From contig NZ_JAPJBQ010000008.1 in assembly GCF_026421305.1 (NCBI RefSeq), positions 124,001-188,000 of the forward strand: a DNA stretch of 64,000 nt. The letters are read 5' to 3'. This stretch comes from Dyella silvae. Lineage in GTDB: Bacteria; Pseudomonadota; Gammaproteobacteria; Xanthomonadales; Rhodanobacteraceae. A model generated the notes under the pieces. It was not told where the DNA came from. It saw only the letters and a list, made by a program, of their open reading frames with translations, and searched no databases. Below are positions 22,448 through 31,175 of the stretch, piece after piece. Position numbers and translations under genes: made by a program. Each line of letters begins with the position of its first letter. Position 1 is the first letter of the stretch.

Positions 22448-22888
22448 ATGCATAAGCTGATTCGCACGCTGGGTTTTGCCTTGTTGGCCCTGTCATTGGC
22501 CAGCTGCCGCCTCATCTATACCCCAGACGTGCACCAGGGCAACCTGCTCGACAAGAAGACCGTGGATCAGCTGCAGCCGGGCATGACCAAGCGCCAGGTG
22601 CTGGTGCTGATGGGCTCACCGTCGGTGAATTCGCCCTTCAACCAGAACCAGTGGGATTACGTCTCCACCGAGCAGCATCGCGGCGGCGACATCAAAGTCC
22701 ATACGCTGACGCTCACCTTCAATAACGACGCGCTGGTGCGCACCGAAGGCGATTTCTTTGCCGAAGACGCCCAGAAGCTGGTCGACGACACCAAGAAGTA
22801 CCACGCCAGCTATCCGGTGGACGAAACCAAGGGTGACAAGAGCACCGATGGCGGCGCCCCCGAAAAGAAGGACGACGGCGGCAAGTAA
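22448..22888 (+). CDS. bamE: outer membrane protein assembly factor BamE (SmpA/OmlA)
   Basis: A 146-residue lipoprotein of the BAM complex, which inserts beta-barrel proteins in the outer membrane. The signal peptide ends in the lipobox LASC (Cys near residue 20). The BamE fold follows with LDKKTVDQLQPGMTKRQVLVLMGSPS and the WDYVS strand. The C-terminal 40 residues are a charged tail rich in Lys, Asp and Gly, longer than in E. coli. It diverges from fur with a 76-base shared promoter region. Confidence 0.95.
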   Translation: MHKLIRTLGFALLALSLASCRLIYTPDVHQGNLLDKKTVDQLQPGMTKRQVLVLMGSPSVNSPFNQNQWDYVSTEQHRGGDIKVHTLTLTFNNDALVRTEGDFFAEDAQKLVDDTKKYHASYPVDETKGDKSTDGGAPEKKDDGGK

Positions 22889-22903
22889 GGCCCTGTGCCG
22901 GCG

Positions 22904-23185
22904 TCAGCCCTCGTGGGCGCGGCGTCGGCGGGCTTCCTTGGGGTCCAGCGTGAGCGGCCGGTAGATTTCCACCCGATCGCCCTCGCCCACCCGTTGATCC
23001 GGCGTTGCCTTGCGCGAAAAGATGCCCAGCCGCGCCGGGTCGATCACCAGACCGGGAACCGCCTGAGCGATGCCGGAAGCCTCGATGGCCTGCATCACCG
23101 TGCTGCCCTCAGGTACGGCCACGCGACGCACAAGCTGACTGACCGGCCCCGCATAAGCCACTTCCACGGTGATCTGCTCAGCCAT
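22904..23185 (-). CDS. rnfH: RnfH family ubiquitin-like protein
   Basis: A 93-residue beta-grasp protein (UPF0125). It has ITVEVAYAGP at the N-terminus, a central PGLVIDPARLGIFSRK and the C-terminal DRVEIYRPLTLDPKEARRRRA typical of the family. The function is uncertain; it is linked in genomes to RatA or to the Rnf complex. It overlaps the ratA 3' end by 8 bases, so it is co-translated with ratA, the usual arrangement. Confidence 0.93.
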   Translation of the reverse strand: MAEQITVEVAYAGPVSQLVRRVAVPEGSTVMQAIEASGIAQAVPGLVIDPARLGIFSRKATPDQRVGEGDRVEIYRPLTLDPKEARRRRAHEG

Positions 23186-23609
23186 AGGTTCGCTCCGCCT
23201 CGCGGCAGAAATCGTCGACCATGCGGCCAGCCAGTCCCTGGAAGCCCAGCTTCAGCGCGGTGCCTCCCAACTTGCCGGCATAGTCGAAATCAAGCGCAAA
23301 CGACACCTTGCAGCCGACGTCGCCCAGCGCAATGAACTCCCATAGTCCATCCAGGCTGCGGAATGGACCATCGACAAGATTCATGCGCAAGCGCTTCGGT
23401 TTCTCGGTGCTGTTGCGCGTAGTAAAGCTCTGACGAAAACCGGCGTACTTGAGATCCAGCCGGGCCACCAGCACATCATCGCCACGCTCCAGCACCTGGG
23501 AGTCGACACACCAGGGGAACCGCTTTGGGTATGCTTCGACCTCATTCACGAGGTCAAACATCTGGACCGGCGAATATCTCACCAGGGCGCTGCGGCGGAT
23601 TTCGATCAC
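23178..23609 (-). CDS. ratA: RatA-type ubiquinone-binding START-domain protein
   Basis: A 143-residue polyketide-cyclase/START protein (COQ10-like), known as toxin RatA in E. coli and implicated in ubiquinone function. The core has IRRSALVRYSPVQMFDLVNEVEAYP near the start and FRSLDGLWEFIALG further on. The start was set at a GTG preceded by AAGAGG with a five-base spacer, which gives the family length. A longer reading from an ATG at 23696 would overlap the divergent smpB start and adds residues without similarity. It is co-translated with rnfH. Confidence 0.92.
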   Translation of the reverse strand: MIEIRRSALVRYSPVQMFDLVNEVEAYPKRFPWCVDSQVLERGDDVLVARLDLKYAGFRQSFTTRNSTEKPKRLRMNLVDGPFRSLDGLWEFIALGDVGCKVSFALDFDYAGKLGGTALKLGFQGLAGRMVDDFCREAERTYG

Positions 23610-23694
23610 TTCAGCCTCTTCTTGAGCATTATCTAAGATCCCCGCACCAGCGGCCGGATCATCATCAGGGCGAACAGCCCGAAGTTTAACGGAC

Positions 23695-24186
23695 ATGGCC
23701 AAGCCTAAGGACAAAGACAAAAACGCGGGCGGCACCATTGCGCTCAACAAGCGTGCGCGCCACGAGTACCACATCGATCAGCGCTTCGAGGCCGGCGTGG
23801 AGCTGCAAGGCTGGGAAGTGAAATCGCTGCGTGCCGGCCGCATCAACTTCGGCGACAGCTACGCCATGGTGATCCGCAATGAGATCCAGCTGGTGGGCAC
23901 GTCCATTCCTCCTCTGATCAGCGCCTCCACCCACGTGGTCGCCAATGACCGCCGCACGCGCAAACTGCTGCTGCATCGTGCTGAGATCGACCAGCTCATC
24001 GGCGCCGTCGAGCGCAAGGGCTACACCCTCATCCCCATGGCCATGTACTGGAAAGGCAACAAGGTGAAGGTGGAGATCGGCCTGGCCAAGGGCAAGCAGG
24101 CACACGACAAGCGCGACACCGAGAAAGAGCGCGACTGGCAGCGCGAAAAACAGCGCACCATGCGCGCCCACAACAAGCACGCCTGA
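23695..24186 (+). CDS. smpB: SsrA-binding protein SmpB
   Basis: A 163-residue OB-fold protein that delivers tmRNA to stalled ribosomes in trans-translation. It carries [31 protein letters not shown] and NFGDSYA. The basic C-terminal tail, [19 protein letters not shown], inserts in the empty mRNA channel. It diverges from ratA, and the ssrA RNA gene lies about 600 bases downstream on the same strand with one convergent gene between. Confidence 0.97.
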   Translation: MAKPKDKDKNAGGTIALNKRARHEYHIDQRFEAGVELQGWEVKSLRAGRINFGDSYAMVIRNEIQLVGTSIPPLISASTHVVANDRRTRKLLLHRAEIDQLIGAVERKGYTLIPMAMYWKGNKVKVEIGLAKGKQAHDKRDTEKERDWQREKQRTMRAHNKHA

Positions 24187-24192
24187 CGTCGC

Positions 24193-24705
24193 TCAGCCTG
24201 ACCCCGCCCGCCAGGAGCCCGGTTCGCCTTCTGACAGACCGGCCACGCCTTCGTGCAGCGTCATGTTCATGGCATCCACTGACGTGCCGAAGCCGAAGCG
24301 CTCGTAGATGCGGTGTGCGGCGGCCGTCGAGTGCAGGTTCAACGAATCAATCTCCTGCTCCCTCGCCGCACCGCCGAGCGAGGCGAGCAAGGCGGCAGCA
24401 ACGCCTTGCCGCCGATGGGTCGGCTTCACGTACATGTTGAGTACGTACCAGCCCACACCGCGCTGGAAATACGCCGAAGGCATGTGCGAGTAGGGATGCA
24501 CCGCCACGCAACCGGCAGCGCGTCCATCCACCTCGGCCAGCCAGAACAGCAGGCGGCCCTCTGGCAGCGCTTCTTCGATCCATGCACGCAACTGGTCAGC
24601 AAAGCCTCCTGGCAGCTGCTGATGGAGCTCCTCTTCCAGAAACGCGCAACGCAAGTCGGTCAACACACCCGCATCGTGCAGCCCCGCCTGACGAATCCGC
24701 AGCAT
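24193..24705 (-). CDS. GNAT family N-acetyltransferase
   Basis: A 170-residue acetyltransferase with the GNAT core: a strand GWYVLNMYVKPTHRRQGVAAALL that includes the acetyl-CoA-binding RRQGVA loop, and the motif B region AAHRIYERFGF. The N-terminus MLRIRQAGLHDAGVL is a typical GNAT start, preceded by an AAGGGAAGG ribosome site. The substrate is unknown. It converges on smpB with six bases between the stops. Confidence 0.88.
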   Translation of the reverse strand: MLRIRQAGLHDAGVLTDLRCAFLEEELHQQLPGGFADQLRAWIEEALPEGRLLFWLAEVDGRAAGCVAVHPYSHMPSAYFQRGVGWYVLNMYVKPTHRRQGVAAALLASLGGAAREQEIDSLNLHSTAAAHRIYERFGFGTSVDAMNMTLHEGVAGLSEGEPGSWRAGSG

Positions 24706-24759
24706 GGCCTTCCCTTCCGGTGGTGGTCCGTGCCGCCACCATAGCGGCGACATACCGCC

Positions 24760-24789
24760 TTGATGAAAGCCCCGCTGCCTACATATACT
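24760..24789 (+). promoter_or_regulatory. sigma-70 promoter of ssrA
   Basis: TTGATG (24760-24765) and TATACT (24784-24789) are 18 bases apart, 24 bases before the mature tmRNA 5' end, consistent with a short processed leader. Confidence 0.75.
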
Positions 24790-24812
24790 GACTGACCAGC
24801 TTCAGTTTCCCC

Positions 24813-25164
<352 letters not shown>

Positions 25165-25170
25165 ATACGG

Positions 25171-25210
25171 CCATCTAAGCAATGACATTGCTTAGGTGGC
25201 TTTTTCTTTT
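25171..25210 (+). terminator. intrinsic terminator of ssrA
   Basis: The stem CCATCTAAGCAATG pairs with CATTGCTTAGGTGG (one G-T wobble) and is followed by TTTTTCTTTT, six bases after the tmRNA 3' end. Confidence 0.93.
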
Positions 25211-25386
25211 ACTGGCCTGTCCTGGTCGATCTTGGTCAGCGAAATCCAGGCCGTTAGATCCCCTTTTTGAATCTACGCTGCTTTACGCGAATCCAGCCGC
25301 ACTGTGGTGGAGCCAGTGACAGCTGGCTAAATCCAAAAAATAGAATCTTGCACGCACGTTCGCTATGGGTTGAATGCAGCGACGGC

Positions 25387-25869
25387 CTAACCGTGGTCCG
25401 TTGGTACTTCACCGGATCCATTGACGCCGGGCCTGACATTGCGGATCTGGCCGTGATCGTCATGCTCCACGTAGAGCGTCCTCGCCGCCTGCCATTGAGT
25501 GAGGCAAGGTTCGGAGGTCGAGGCTACGGCCGCCAGCTGGCCCAGGGTGACGGGCGCGGCGCAATGGCCGGAATACGGCCTGGACTCGCTCCGGATGTCC
25601 CACAGCTGCCTGCCGAGGATGCTCACCAGCGACAGCGCGATCAGCGCGATCCCGATGCGGCTGCCGATCGGAAAAGCGCTGAGGATTGCGCCCCTGACTA
25701 TGCCTGGTACGGCCACGTGGAGGCCTGCCAGCGCCAACAGCTCCCGCAAGATGGGTAGCCACGTAAGCGACAGCAGAGCCCATGCCGCCAGCGTTATCAG
25801 GACCGCGAGAAAGCGCCGGCGCCAAGGAATGGATGCGGGTTTCTCAATGATCAGCGTTCGTTGATTCAT
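25387..25869 (-). CDS. pgaD: PNAG biosynthesis protein PgaD
   Basis: A 160-residue inner-membrane partner of the PgaC glycosyltransferase. Two transmembrane helices (about residues 18-45 and 60-90) are followed by a cytoplasmic tail ending with QWQAARTLYVEHDDHGQI, which resembles the E. coli PgaD tail. In E. coli, PgaC and PgaD together bind c-di-GMP, which stabilises the synthase. The start codon overlaps the pgaC stop by four bases (ATGA). It is the last gene of pgaABCD. Confidence 0.88.
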   Translation of the reverse strand: MNQRTLIIEKPASIPWRRRFLAVLITLAAWALLSLTWLPILRELLALAGLHVAVPGIVRGAILSAFPIGSRIGIALIALSLVSILGRQLWDIRSESRPYSGHCAAPVTLGQLAAVASTSEPCLTQWQAARTLYVEHDDHGQIRNVRPGVNGSGEVPTDHG

Positions 25870-27137
25870 TTCCCCACCCCCCGATCGGGGCTGTGCCAGC
25901 GGGCCCGTTCGCCCTTCGCTCTGAGCAAGGCAACCGGGGTGCCGGCCACCGCCGCGGCCGCCGCGATCAGCCAAAAGGCGGCGGGATACCAGATGGCCCA
26001 CACATAGTTGCGCCACAGGTCTCGGTCGTAAGGATGGTCGAGGAAAAAACCAATCAGCACCTGGGCCAGGCAGACCGATCCCAGAACGACACCCAGTGGA
26101 CCTGGCAGCAGGATCGCCGAGCTTCCCAAATCCACCCAGGCGGTCACCAGATCGATGCAGCGATAGGTCAGTGCGATGGCAAAAAGCCACGCCCAGAGGA
26201 CGCCCAGATAGTATTCGGCGTACATGGGCCACAACGAGGCGCCGCGCGAGCCAAGGATTTGTCGCCAGCCGCCAAGAATCACCTGGGCACCGCCCGCGGC
26301 CCATCGCAAGCGCTGCTTCCACAAGCCACCCAGCGTTTCAGGCATCAGGATCCAGCACAGCGCCCTTGGCTCAAAATGGAGCTCCCAACCGGCCAGCTGA
26401 AGTTTCCAGGACACATCGACGTCTTCGGTCAGGCGATGCGGCGTCCAGTAGCCGACTTCATGCAACGCGCTTCGACGAAACGCAGCGACCACCCCCGACA
26501 CCGTAAAGATGGCGCCGTTGGATCGCTGGGCGCGCTTGATCATGCCCACCATCGCGGAAAACTCGCCTACCTGGATGCGGCCCAGCAAGGTAGAGCGGTT
26601 GCGCATCCGCGGGTTGCCCGTGACCGCAGCCACGGACGGCCGCTCAAAGTGACGAACGAGCCAGTGCACCGCCCATGGGTCAAGCAAGGCGTCTCCGTCG
26701 ATACCGATCAGCAAGTCCGCGCGGGTAAGCAGAGCCGCCGTGTTCAGCCCGACCGCCTTGCCCTGATTCTTCACGAGGTGGATGACCCGAAGCCTTTCAT
26801 GACGCTGAGATAAGCGATCCAGGACTTCGCCGGTGCGATCGGTGCTTCCATCGTTGATCGCGATGACTTCGTAGTTGGGGTACTTCGAATGCATGAGTGC
26901 CCCGATCGTCTCCTCGATGTTGCGCTCCTCGTTGTGGCACGGGATGAGCACGGCCACCAGCGGGTAGTCGGCCAGGTCAGGTGGCTGGCTGACGATGCGA
27001 TGCGGTATTCGTTCGTACCGCAGGTAGAAGACGATGGCACCGAACATCCAGATGAAGGACATCGTCAGGGGATAGAGAAGGAGATACCCCTTGGCGATAT
27101 GGGCGACCACCGCCCAGATTTGCATGAGCGTACTCAC
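25866..27137 (-). CDS. pgaC: poly-beta-1,6-N-acetylglucosamine synthase PgaC
   Basis: A 423-residue processive family 2 glycosyltransferase of the inner membrane that polymerises UDP-GlcNAc. N-terminal helices lead to the catalytic domain with VLIPCHNEERNIEE, NDGSTDRTG, the metal-binding IDGDALLD (about residue 145), the catalytic RLTEDVDVSW (about 235) and the processivity motif QRLRW (about 274). Three or four transmembrane helices follow. It overlaps both pgaB and pgaD by four bases. Confidence 0.96.
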   Translation of the reverse strand: MSTLMQIWAVVAHIAKGYLLLYPLTMSFIWMFGAIVFYLRYERIPHRIVSQPPDLADYPLVAVLIPCHNEERNIEETIGALMHSKYPNYEVIAINDGSTDRTGEVLDRLSQRHERLRVIHLVKNQGKAVGLNTAALLTRADLLIGIDGDALLDPWAVHWLVRHFERPSVAAVTGNPRMRNRSTLLGRIQVGEFSAMVGMIKRAQRSNGAIFTVSGVVAAFRRSALHEVGYWTPHRLTEDVDVSWKLQLAGWELHFEPRALCWILMPETLGGLWKQRLRWAAGGAQVILGGWRQILGSRGASLWPMYAEYYLGVLWAWLFAIALTYRCIDLVTAWVDLGSSAILLPGPLGVVLGSVCLAQVLIGFFLDHPYDRDLWRNYVWAIWYPAAFWLIAAAAAVAGTPVALLRAKGERARWHSPDRGVGK

Positions 27138-28681
27138 CGGAGAGGCTCGCTTCGGGGCGAGAACGCCTGCCGCACCTCGTCGTCGAGGCGCGGCGGAAGC
27201 TCATCGATAGCAAAATCGCCGAAGCCCTTGGCCTCCAGCGATCGCATCGTGCGCGCCGTGGCGTGTGCAGACGCCGTGGCGTCGAACACCAGAATCACGT
27301 GGCCTCTGGCGGCGATGGGAAGGCCGGCCAGCACCGCGTCGTTCGCAGGCAACTGCACCCAATCCCCCTCAGGCAACTGATTCCACACTTCAGGACTGGG
27401 CAAGGACGCCATGCGATAAACAAGATGCACCGGCCAGCGCCAACGGCCTGCGGCTCGGCGCAAGGCTTCCGCTGAGGCACTCCCTGGGGAAGCCTTCACA
27501 CGCAGTCCTTGGAACGGGACGTAACGTGCCAGGTCCTCCAACAATCCAGGGTTATCCAGCCAAACATCGGGTACGTCGATGTACGCTGCGGCACCGGTCC
27601 GTGATTCGATTTGCCACGCGATGCGATTGAGCACATCGGGACCAACGGGCAATTGGCTGGTGGGAAACAGGGCGACCTGTCCGGACGCCGTCGAGCGCAC
27701 GGGCGGGAGAAAAACCATGTTGGGCTGGATGACCAGCAACTGGTCCAGCGTTGCCGAGAGGCGACTCTCATCGTGCGCCGGCCATTCCGTAGGATCGACA
27801 CCCAATGCTCTGCGCGGTGGCGGTGGCCACGTTTCGCGCATTATCTCCGCCAGGTGCGTCAGGGTGGCGGGGTTCTGTATCAGGTGCCTGCGGATGGTCA
27901 GCAACGATTGCGGCCCCGTTTCCACATCCGTCTCCAACAACAGTCCGATGGGCATGCCCAGACTGGCGGCCATGTCCTGCGCGACGCGATTGCTGCGGCC
28001 GTAGGGCCACACGACCACGCGCGGTGGGCGACCAAGATGCACGTCGATCTGGTCGCGTGCCTTGATCAGGTCGTCGCGCATGCGCCGCTCGTAGCTGGCA
28101 TCCCCCTCATACATCCCACCGGCGTACAGGCGCGCGGTGACAGCCGGCTCGCGGTTGCCCTGCGGATTGGCCACGATGCCGAGGTGCTGCTGGTACAAAT
28201 GCGTCGCCACCTCGACCAGCCCTGACTGCTGCATCTCCTTCAGCTGGTCCCACGTCACGAAATCCGCCGGAGATAACTTGCTGCTTCCGTATTCCTCGGT
28301 GTCACCCGGCCGAAGGTCCATCCAGGCCCCCACGGGAGCGACCACTGCCGGATAGTGGAAGAGTTTCAGGAGTGGGTAGGCGCGCGAGTAGACGTTCGCC
28401 AGGCCATCATCGAAGCTGAGCAAGACGGCATGGTCAGGCAGCGGTGCCCCACCATGGCGCGACGCCAGGATCGCATCGATGCTGACGGGATGGTAACCAT
28501 TGGCCTGCAACCAGGCGAAGTGCGCGGCGAGCTCCCGCGCACTGATCGCCGTCGACGAGTACGGCTGGGGATCATCTCCCGTCACCTCGTGGTAGCACAG
28601 CGCCACAAAGTCGCCCTGCGCGCCTGCCCGCAGCGCCGTGCTGAGCAACAGCGCGAGCATCAGGGTCACCAGACGCCGCAT
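27134..28681 (-). CDS. pgaB: poly-N-acetylglucosamine N-deacetylase PgaB, short C-terminal part
   Basis: About 515 residues with an N-terminal signal peptide (MRRLVTLMLALLLSTALRA). The carbohydrate esterase 4 domain has ALCYHEVTG and the catalytic LLSFDDGLANVYS; partial deacetylation is needed for polymer export. E. coli PgaB is about 670 residues with a full GH153-type hydrolase domain. Here the C-terminal part is some 150 residues shorter and poorly conserved, so that hydrolase may be inactive or replaced. No lipobox is visible, so it may be soluble in the periplasm. The start overlaps the pgaA stop (TGATG). Confidence 0.9.
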   Translation of the reverse strand: MRRLVTLMLALLLSTALRAGAQGDFVALCYHEVTGDDPQPYSSTAISARELAAHFAWLQANGYHPVSIDAILASRHGGAPLPDHAVLLSFDDGLANVYSRAYPLLKLFHYPAVVAPVGAWMDLRPGDTEEYGSSKLSPADFVTWDQLKEMQQSGLVEVATHLYQQHLGIVANPQGNREPAVTARLYAGGMYEGDASYERRMRDDLIKARDQIDVHLGRPPRVVVWPYGRSNRVAQDMAASLGMPIGLLLETDVETGPQSLLTIRRHLIQNPATLTHLAEIMRETWPPPPRRALGVDPTEWPAHDESRLSATLDQLLVIQPNMVFLPPVRSTASGQVALFPTSQLPVGPDVLNRIAWQIESRTGAAAYIDVPDVWLDNPGLLEDLARYVPFQGLRVKASPGSASAEALRRAAGRWRWPVHLVYRMASLPSPEVWNQLPEGDWVQLPANDAVLAGLPIAARGHVILVFDATASAHATARTMRSLEAKGFGDFAIDELPPRLDDEVRQAFSPRSEPLR

Positions 28682-30660
28682 CAGAATCGCCATAGCAGGT
28701 GGATATCCGCGCGCAACTGCGTTTCCTGGACGCCATCATACGGGCGTCTCACCACAGCGACGCCGTAGTGCCATTCCACCGGGCCGCCCAGATCCCATGC
28801 GTGGCCATAGCGCAGATAGGTCATGTTTCCCGGCGAATAGTCAGCCTGCCAATAGCGCCCGACGCCAAGTTCCACGCGCTGCGTGAAGCGATAGTTGTAG
28901 TCCAGCCAGGTGACATGTTCGGCGATGCCTGTCAGCAGCACATCATGGTCATGGCGGGGATTGAAATAGCTCGCAGGCGTAGAGAGCGTGTTGGTGGATC
29001 CACTGCTGGCCAGCAGTGTTTCGACGGTCCAGCGGGCCTCGCTGACCCAGCGCTGCTCCCATTGAACGGACCAGGCCGTACGCTTGTTGCTGTCGGTGAA
29101 GTTAGTGCGCGTTGTTACTGCCGAAAGACCCAGAGACTCGTTCAGGCGCCAGTTGACGCCGAGGCTGACATCGTTCGCATAAATACCTTCGGCCACCGCC
29201 TTCAACGGGATGTCGTTTGTACGATAGTTCGCACTGGCGTCGATGCTCCAATGGTCATCCGGCGCCCAGCGGAGCGACGCGTTACCTCCCGTGCCACCCA
29301 CGTTTCCGCCATTCACCTCGGCCGCCAGGCGCCAGTTGAGCCAGCGCCACTCGACACCGGCGCCAGTCCGGTTCCATCGGACCCAGGAATCGGAGAAGTC
29401 CGCCAGCGCGATGTAGTTATGGGCATACCAGCGCCAGTACTCCCCCATCGGTGGGCCGTAGAGTGTGGTGTCCGCGTTCCAGTCGTCGTTGCCGAAGTAG
29501 TCCGACGCGTGTGAGTTGTTCGCCTGAGAGTGCTCGTAGTTCACGTCCACGCGCAGCTCATAACGGTCATGCAGCGCCATCGACGTGTCGGCACGCCGCA
29601 CCGCGCTGGTGTCCGGATCGAGGGTCTGCGCAACTTGCAGCGACTGGCGCGCCCTCTCCCAATCCTGGGTGATCAGCGCGGTTTCACTCAGTTCGGCAAA
29701 TGCGCCCGCGTCGCACGGTGCCATTGCGGTCACGCCTTGCAACCGCTGCTGCGCATCACGCGGCCAGCCCCGCGCGTGGGCCAGGCTGGCCATCGCACGG
29801 CGCACTTCCCCATTGAATGGCGCCTCGGACCATCGCACGGCTAGCCGCTGCTCCGCCTCATCGAGCCGATTGGCATCGATGCGTGCACGATCCGACAAGA
29901 CGTCCGCAGCCCAGCGTTCGCCATTGTATTTACCGTCCAGGCGGCGACGCTCCGGAAGACCCGCCGCATACGCATCAATGGTGTCGATGGCGGAAGGAGC
30001 GTCATGCATGTCAAGTAATGCATAGACCAGCCCCATGTGGGCCTCGAAATCCTCGGGATGTTCGGCAAGCACTGTTTGATAGAGCGCTACCGCTTCGGCG
30101 GGCCTTCTCACGTTGAGATAACTGCCGGCCACTTCCCTCAGCGTCCAGCTGGGAATTCGAAGATCACGCTGGCGCATCGCCTCGTAAAGCCGAACGGCGT
30201 CACCATCGCGGCGTCGTTCGTGCAACGCAATGATGCGATCGCCAAGGCGGCGAAGGTCCTCCTGATCGGGTGAATACCCGCCGAGGAATGTGCTTTCCAG
30301 CTGATCGGTTGATGCCAGGGCGCTGTCGAGACGATCAAAACGATGGGGGCCGCACAGCGTGTCACGATCGATGACGCCATAACGGATCGTCAGCGCCAGG
30401 CGGTCACCTTCGATCTGGCGATCCAGTTGCCGATGGTCGACGGGCGCGAACCTGGTCGCCCACTCGAACAAGCCGAGGTCCCGCGTAGCCTGGAAAACTT
30501 GAGCTCGCGCGTGCTGGTCATCGGGTGAGCGGGCAAGGATGCGAAGACCTTCACTGAGCATCTGGAGATCCTCATCACTCTTGCCCCCCGCCACAGCGCA
30601 GACGGGGAACAAGGCGATGGACAGGCAAATAACCTGACGGGTCCAGAGTGTGAGCTGCAT
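28681..30660 (-). CDS. pgaA: PNAG outer membrane export porin PgaA
   Basis: A 659-residue protein with a signal peptide ending near CAVAGG. A TPR-rich periplasmic domain spans residues 30-350 (for example RRPAEAVALYQTVLAEHPEDFEAHMGLVYALL). A C-terminal 16-strand-type beta-barrel spans 380-659, with alternating aromatic strands and terminal HLLWRF, ending in Phe as outer-membrane barrels do. It exports partially deacetylated PNAG. It is first in pgaABCD. Its start codon lies at the edge of a hairpin with a GGA-containing loop (separate entry). Confidence 0.94.
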   Translation of the reverse strand: MQLTLWTRQVICLSIALFPVCAVAGGKSDEDLQMLSEGLRILARSPDDQHARAQVFQATRDLGLFEWATRFAPVDHRQLDRQIEGDRLALTIRYGVIDRDTLCGPHRFDRLDSALASTDQLESTFLGGYSPDQEDLRRLGDRIIALHERRRDGDAVRLYEAMRQRDLRIPSWTLREVAGSYLNVRRPAEAVALYQTVLAEHPEDFEAHMGLVYALLDMHDAPSAIDTIDAYAAGLPERRRLDGKYNGERWAADVLSDRARIDANRLDEAEQRLAVRWSEAPFNGEVRRAMASLAHARGWPRDAQQRLQGVTAMAPCDAGAFAELSETALITQDWERARQSLQVAQTLDPDTSAVRRADTSMALHDRYELRVDVNYEHSQANNSHASDYFGNDDWNADTTLYGPPMGEYWRWYAHNYIALADFSDSWVRWNRTGAGVEWRWLNWRLAAEVNGGNVGGTGGNASLRWAPDDHWSIDASANYRTNDIPLKAVAEGIYANDVSLGVNWRLNESLGLSAVTTRTNFTDSNKRTAWSVQWEQRWVSEARWTVETLLASSGSTNTLSTPASYFNPRHDHDVLLTGIAEHVTWLDYNYRFTQRVELGVGRYWQADYSPGNMTYLRYGHAWDLGGPVEWHYGVAVVRRPYDGVQETQLRADIHLLWRF

Positions 30661-30679
30661 GGTTCGTCATTCCGAACCA
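30660..30679 (-). promoter_or_regulatory. hairpin over the pgaA ribosome-binding site, candidate CsrA/RsmA target
   Basis: On the transcribed strand TGGTTCG and CGAACCA form a seven-bp stem around GAATGA, with the last A of the stem being the A of the ATG. The only Shine-Dalgarno-like GGA lies at the 5' edge of the loop. In E. coli the pgaABCD leader is repressed by CsrA binding to GGA sites that overlap the ribosome site, so this is a plausible analogue. The 73 bases upstream hold no other clear element. Confidence 0.5.
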
Positions 30680-30733
30680 ACGAGTCTCAACGACGTGTGA
30701 ACTCCCTGGAATCTGCATCCTGCCCATGCTCTT

Positions 30734-31114
30734 CTAGCGGCTTTTATCGGCCTCGCGCGCGGTCTCCTGGATGCTGCGCACCGCCGCGGCAATGACCATA
30801 CCCGTGATCAGCAACCCGTTCAGGCCGAGCAGCAACGCATCGATGTGGCCAAGCGTCGTCGTAGGCACCACGTCGCCATAGCCGATCGTGAGTGCGGTAA
30901 TGCTGCAGAAATACAGGGTGTCCATGAACGACGACGGCGATCGATCCGATGTGGCTACGGGTCCGCCCAGGTAAAACATGCCGATGGTCAACAGGGCAAA
31001 GAGCACGAGCTGGAAGGCAAGGATCATTCGCAAAAACCACAGAGTTTCAAAGAACTCTGCCACGACGTCGCGGGCCTTCATGCGGTAGATGGTGGATTTT
31101 GTCTTGGATTCCAT
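30734..31114 (-). CDS. two-helix potassium channel family protein
   Basis: A 126-residue protein with two transmembrane helices (about residues 24-48 and 90-112) around a pore loop bearing the selectivity filter TIGYGD in ITALTIGYGDVVP. This is the minimal KcsA-like ion channel layout (Ion_trans_2). No regulatory RCK domain is attached. The start was set at MESKTKS, with TGAGG upstream; longer in-frame starts exist. It lies between pgaA and the DUF2955 gene, on the same strand as both. Confidence 0.88.
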   Translation of the reverse strand: MESKTKSTIYRMKARDVVAEFFETLWFLRMILAFQLVLFALLTIGMFYLGGPVATSDRSPSSFMDTLYFCSITALTIGYGDVVPTTTLGHIDALLLGLNGLLITGMVIAAAVRSIQETAREADKSR

Positions 31115-31175
31115 GATGAAAGCCTCACGGTTATGCATGGCACGCATCGAAGCGCCGCAACCAACGGCTATCGCC

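Noticed and set aside
23610-23696. Longer ratA reading from an ATG at 23696
   Set aside because: It would overlap the smpB start codon, and the added residues show no similarity to the family, while a GTG with a good ribosome site gives the normal length.
25165-25386. Genomic-island attachment site downstream of ssrA
   Set aside because: tmRNA genes are common integration sites, but no second copy of the ssrA 3' end, integrase gene or composition shift was seen in the window.
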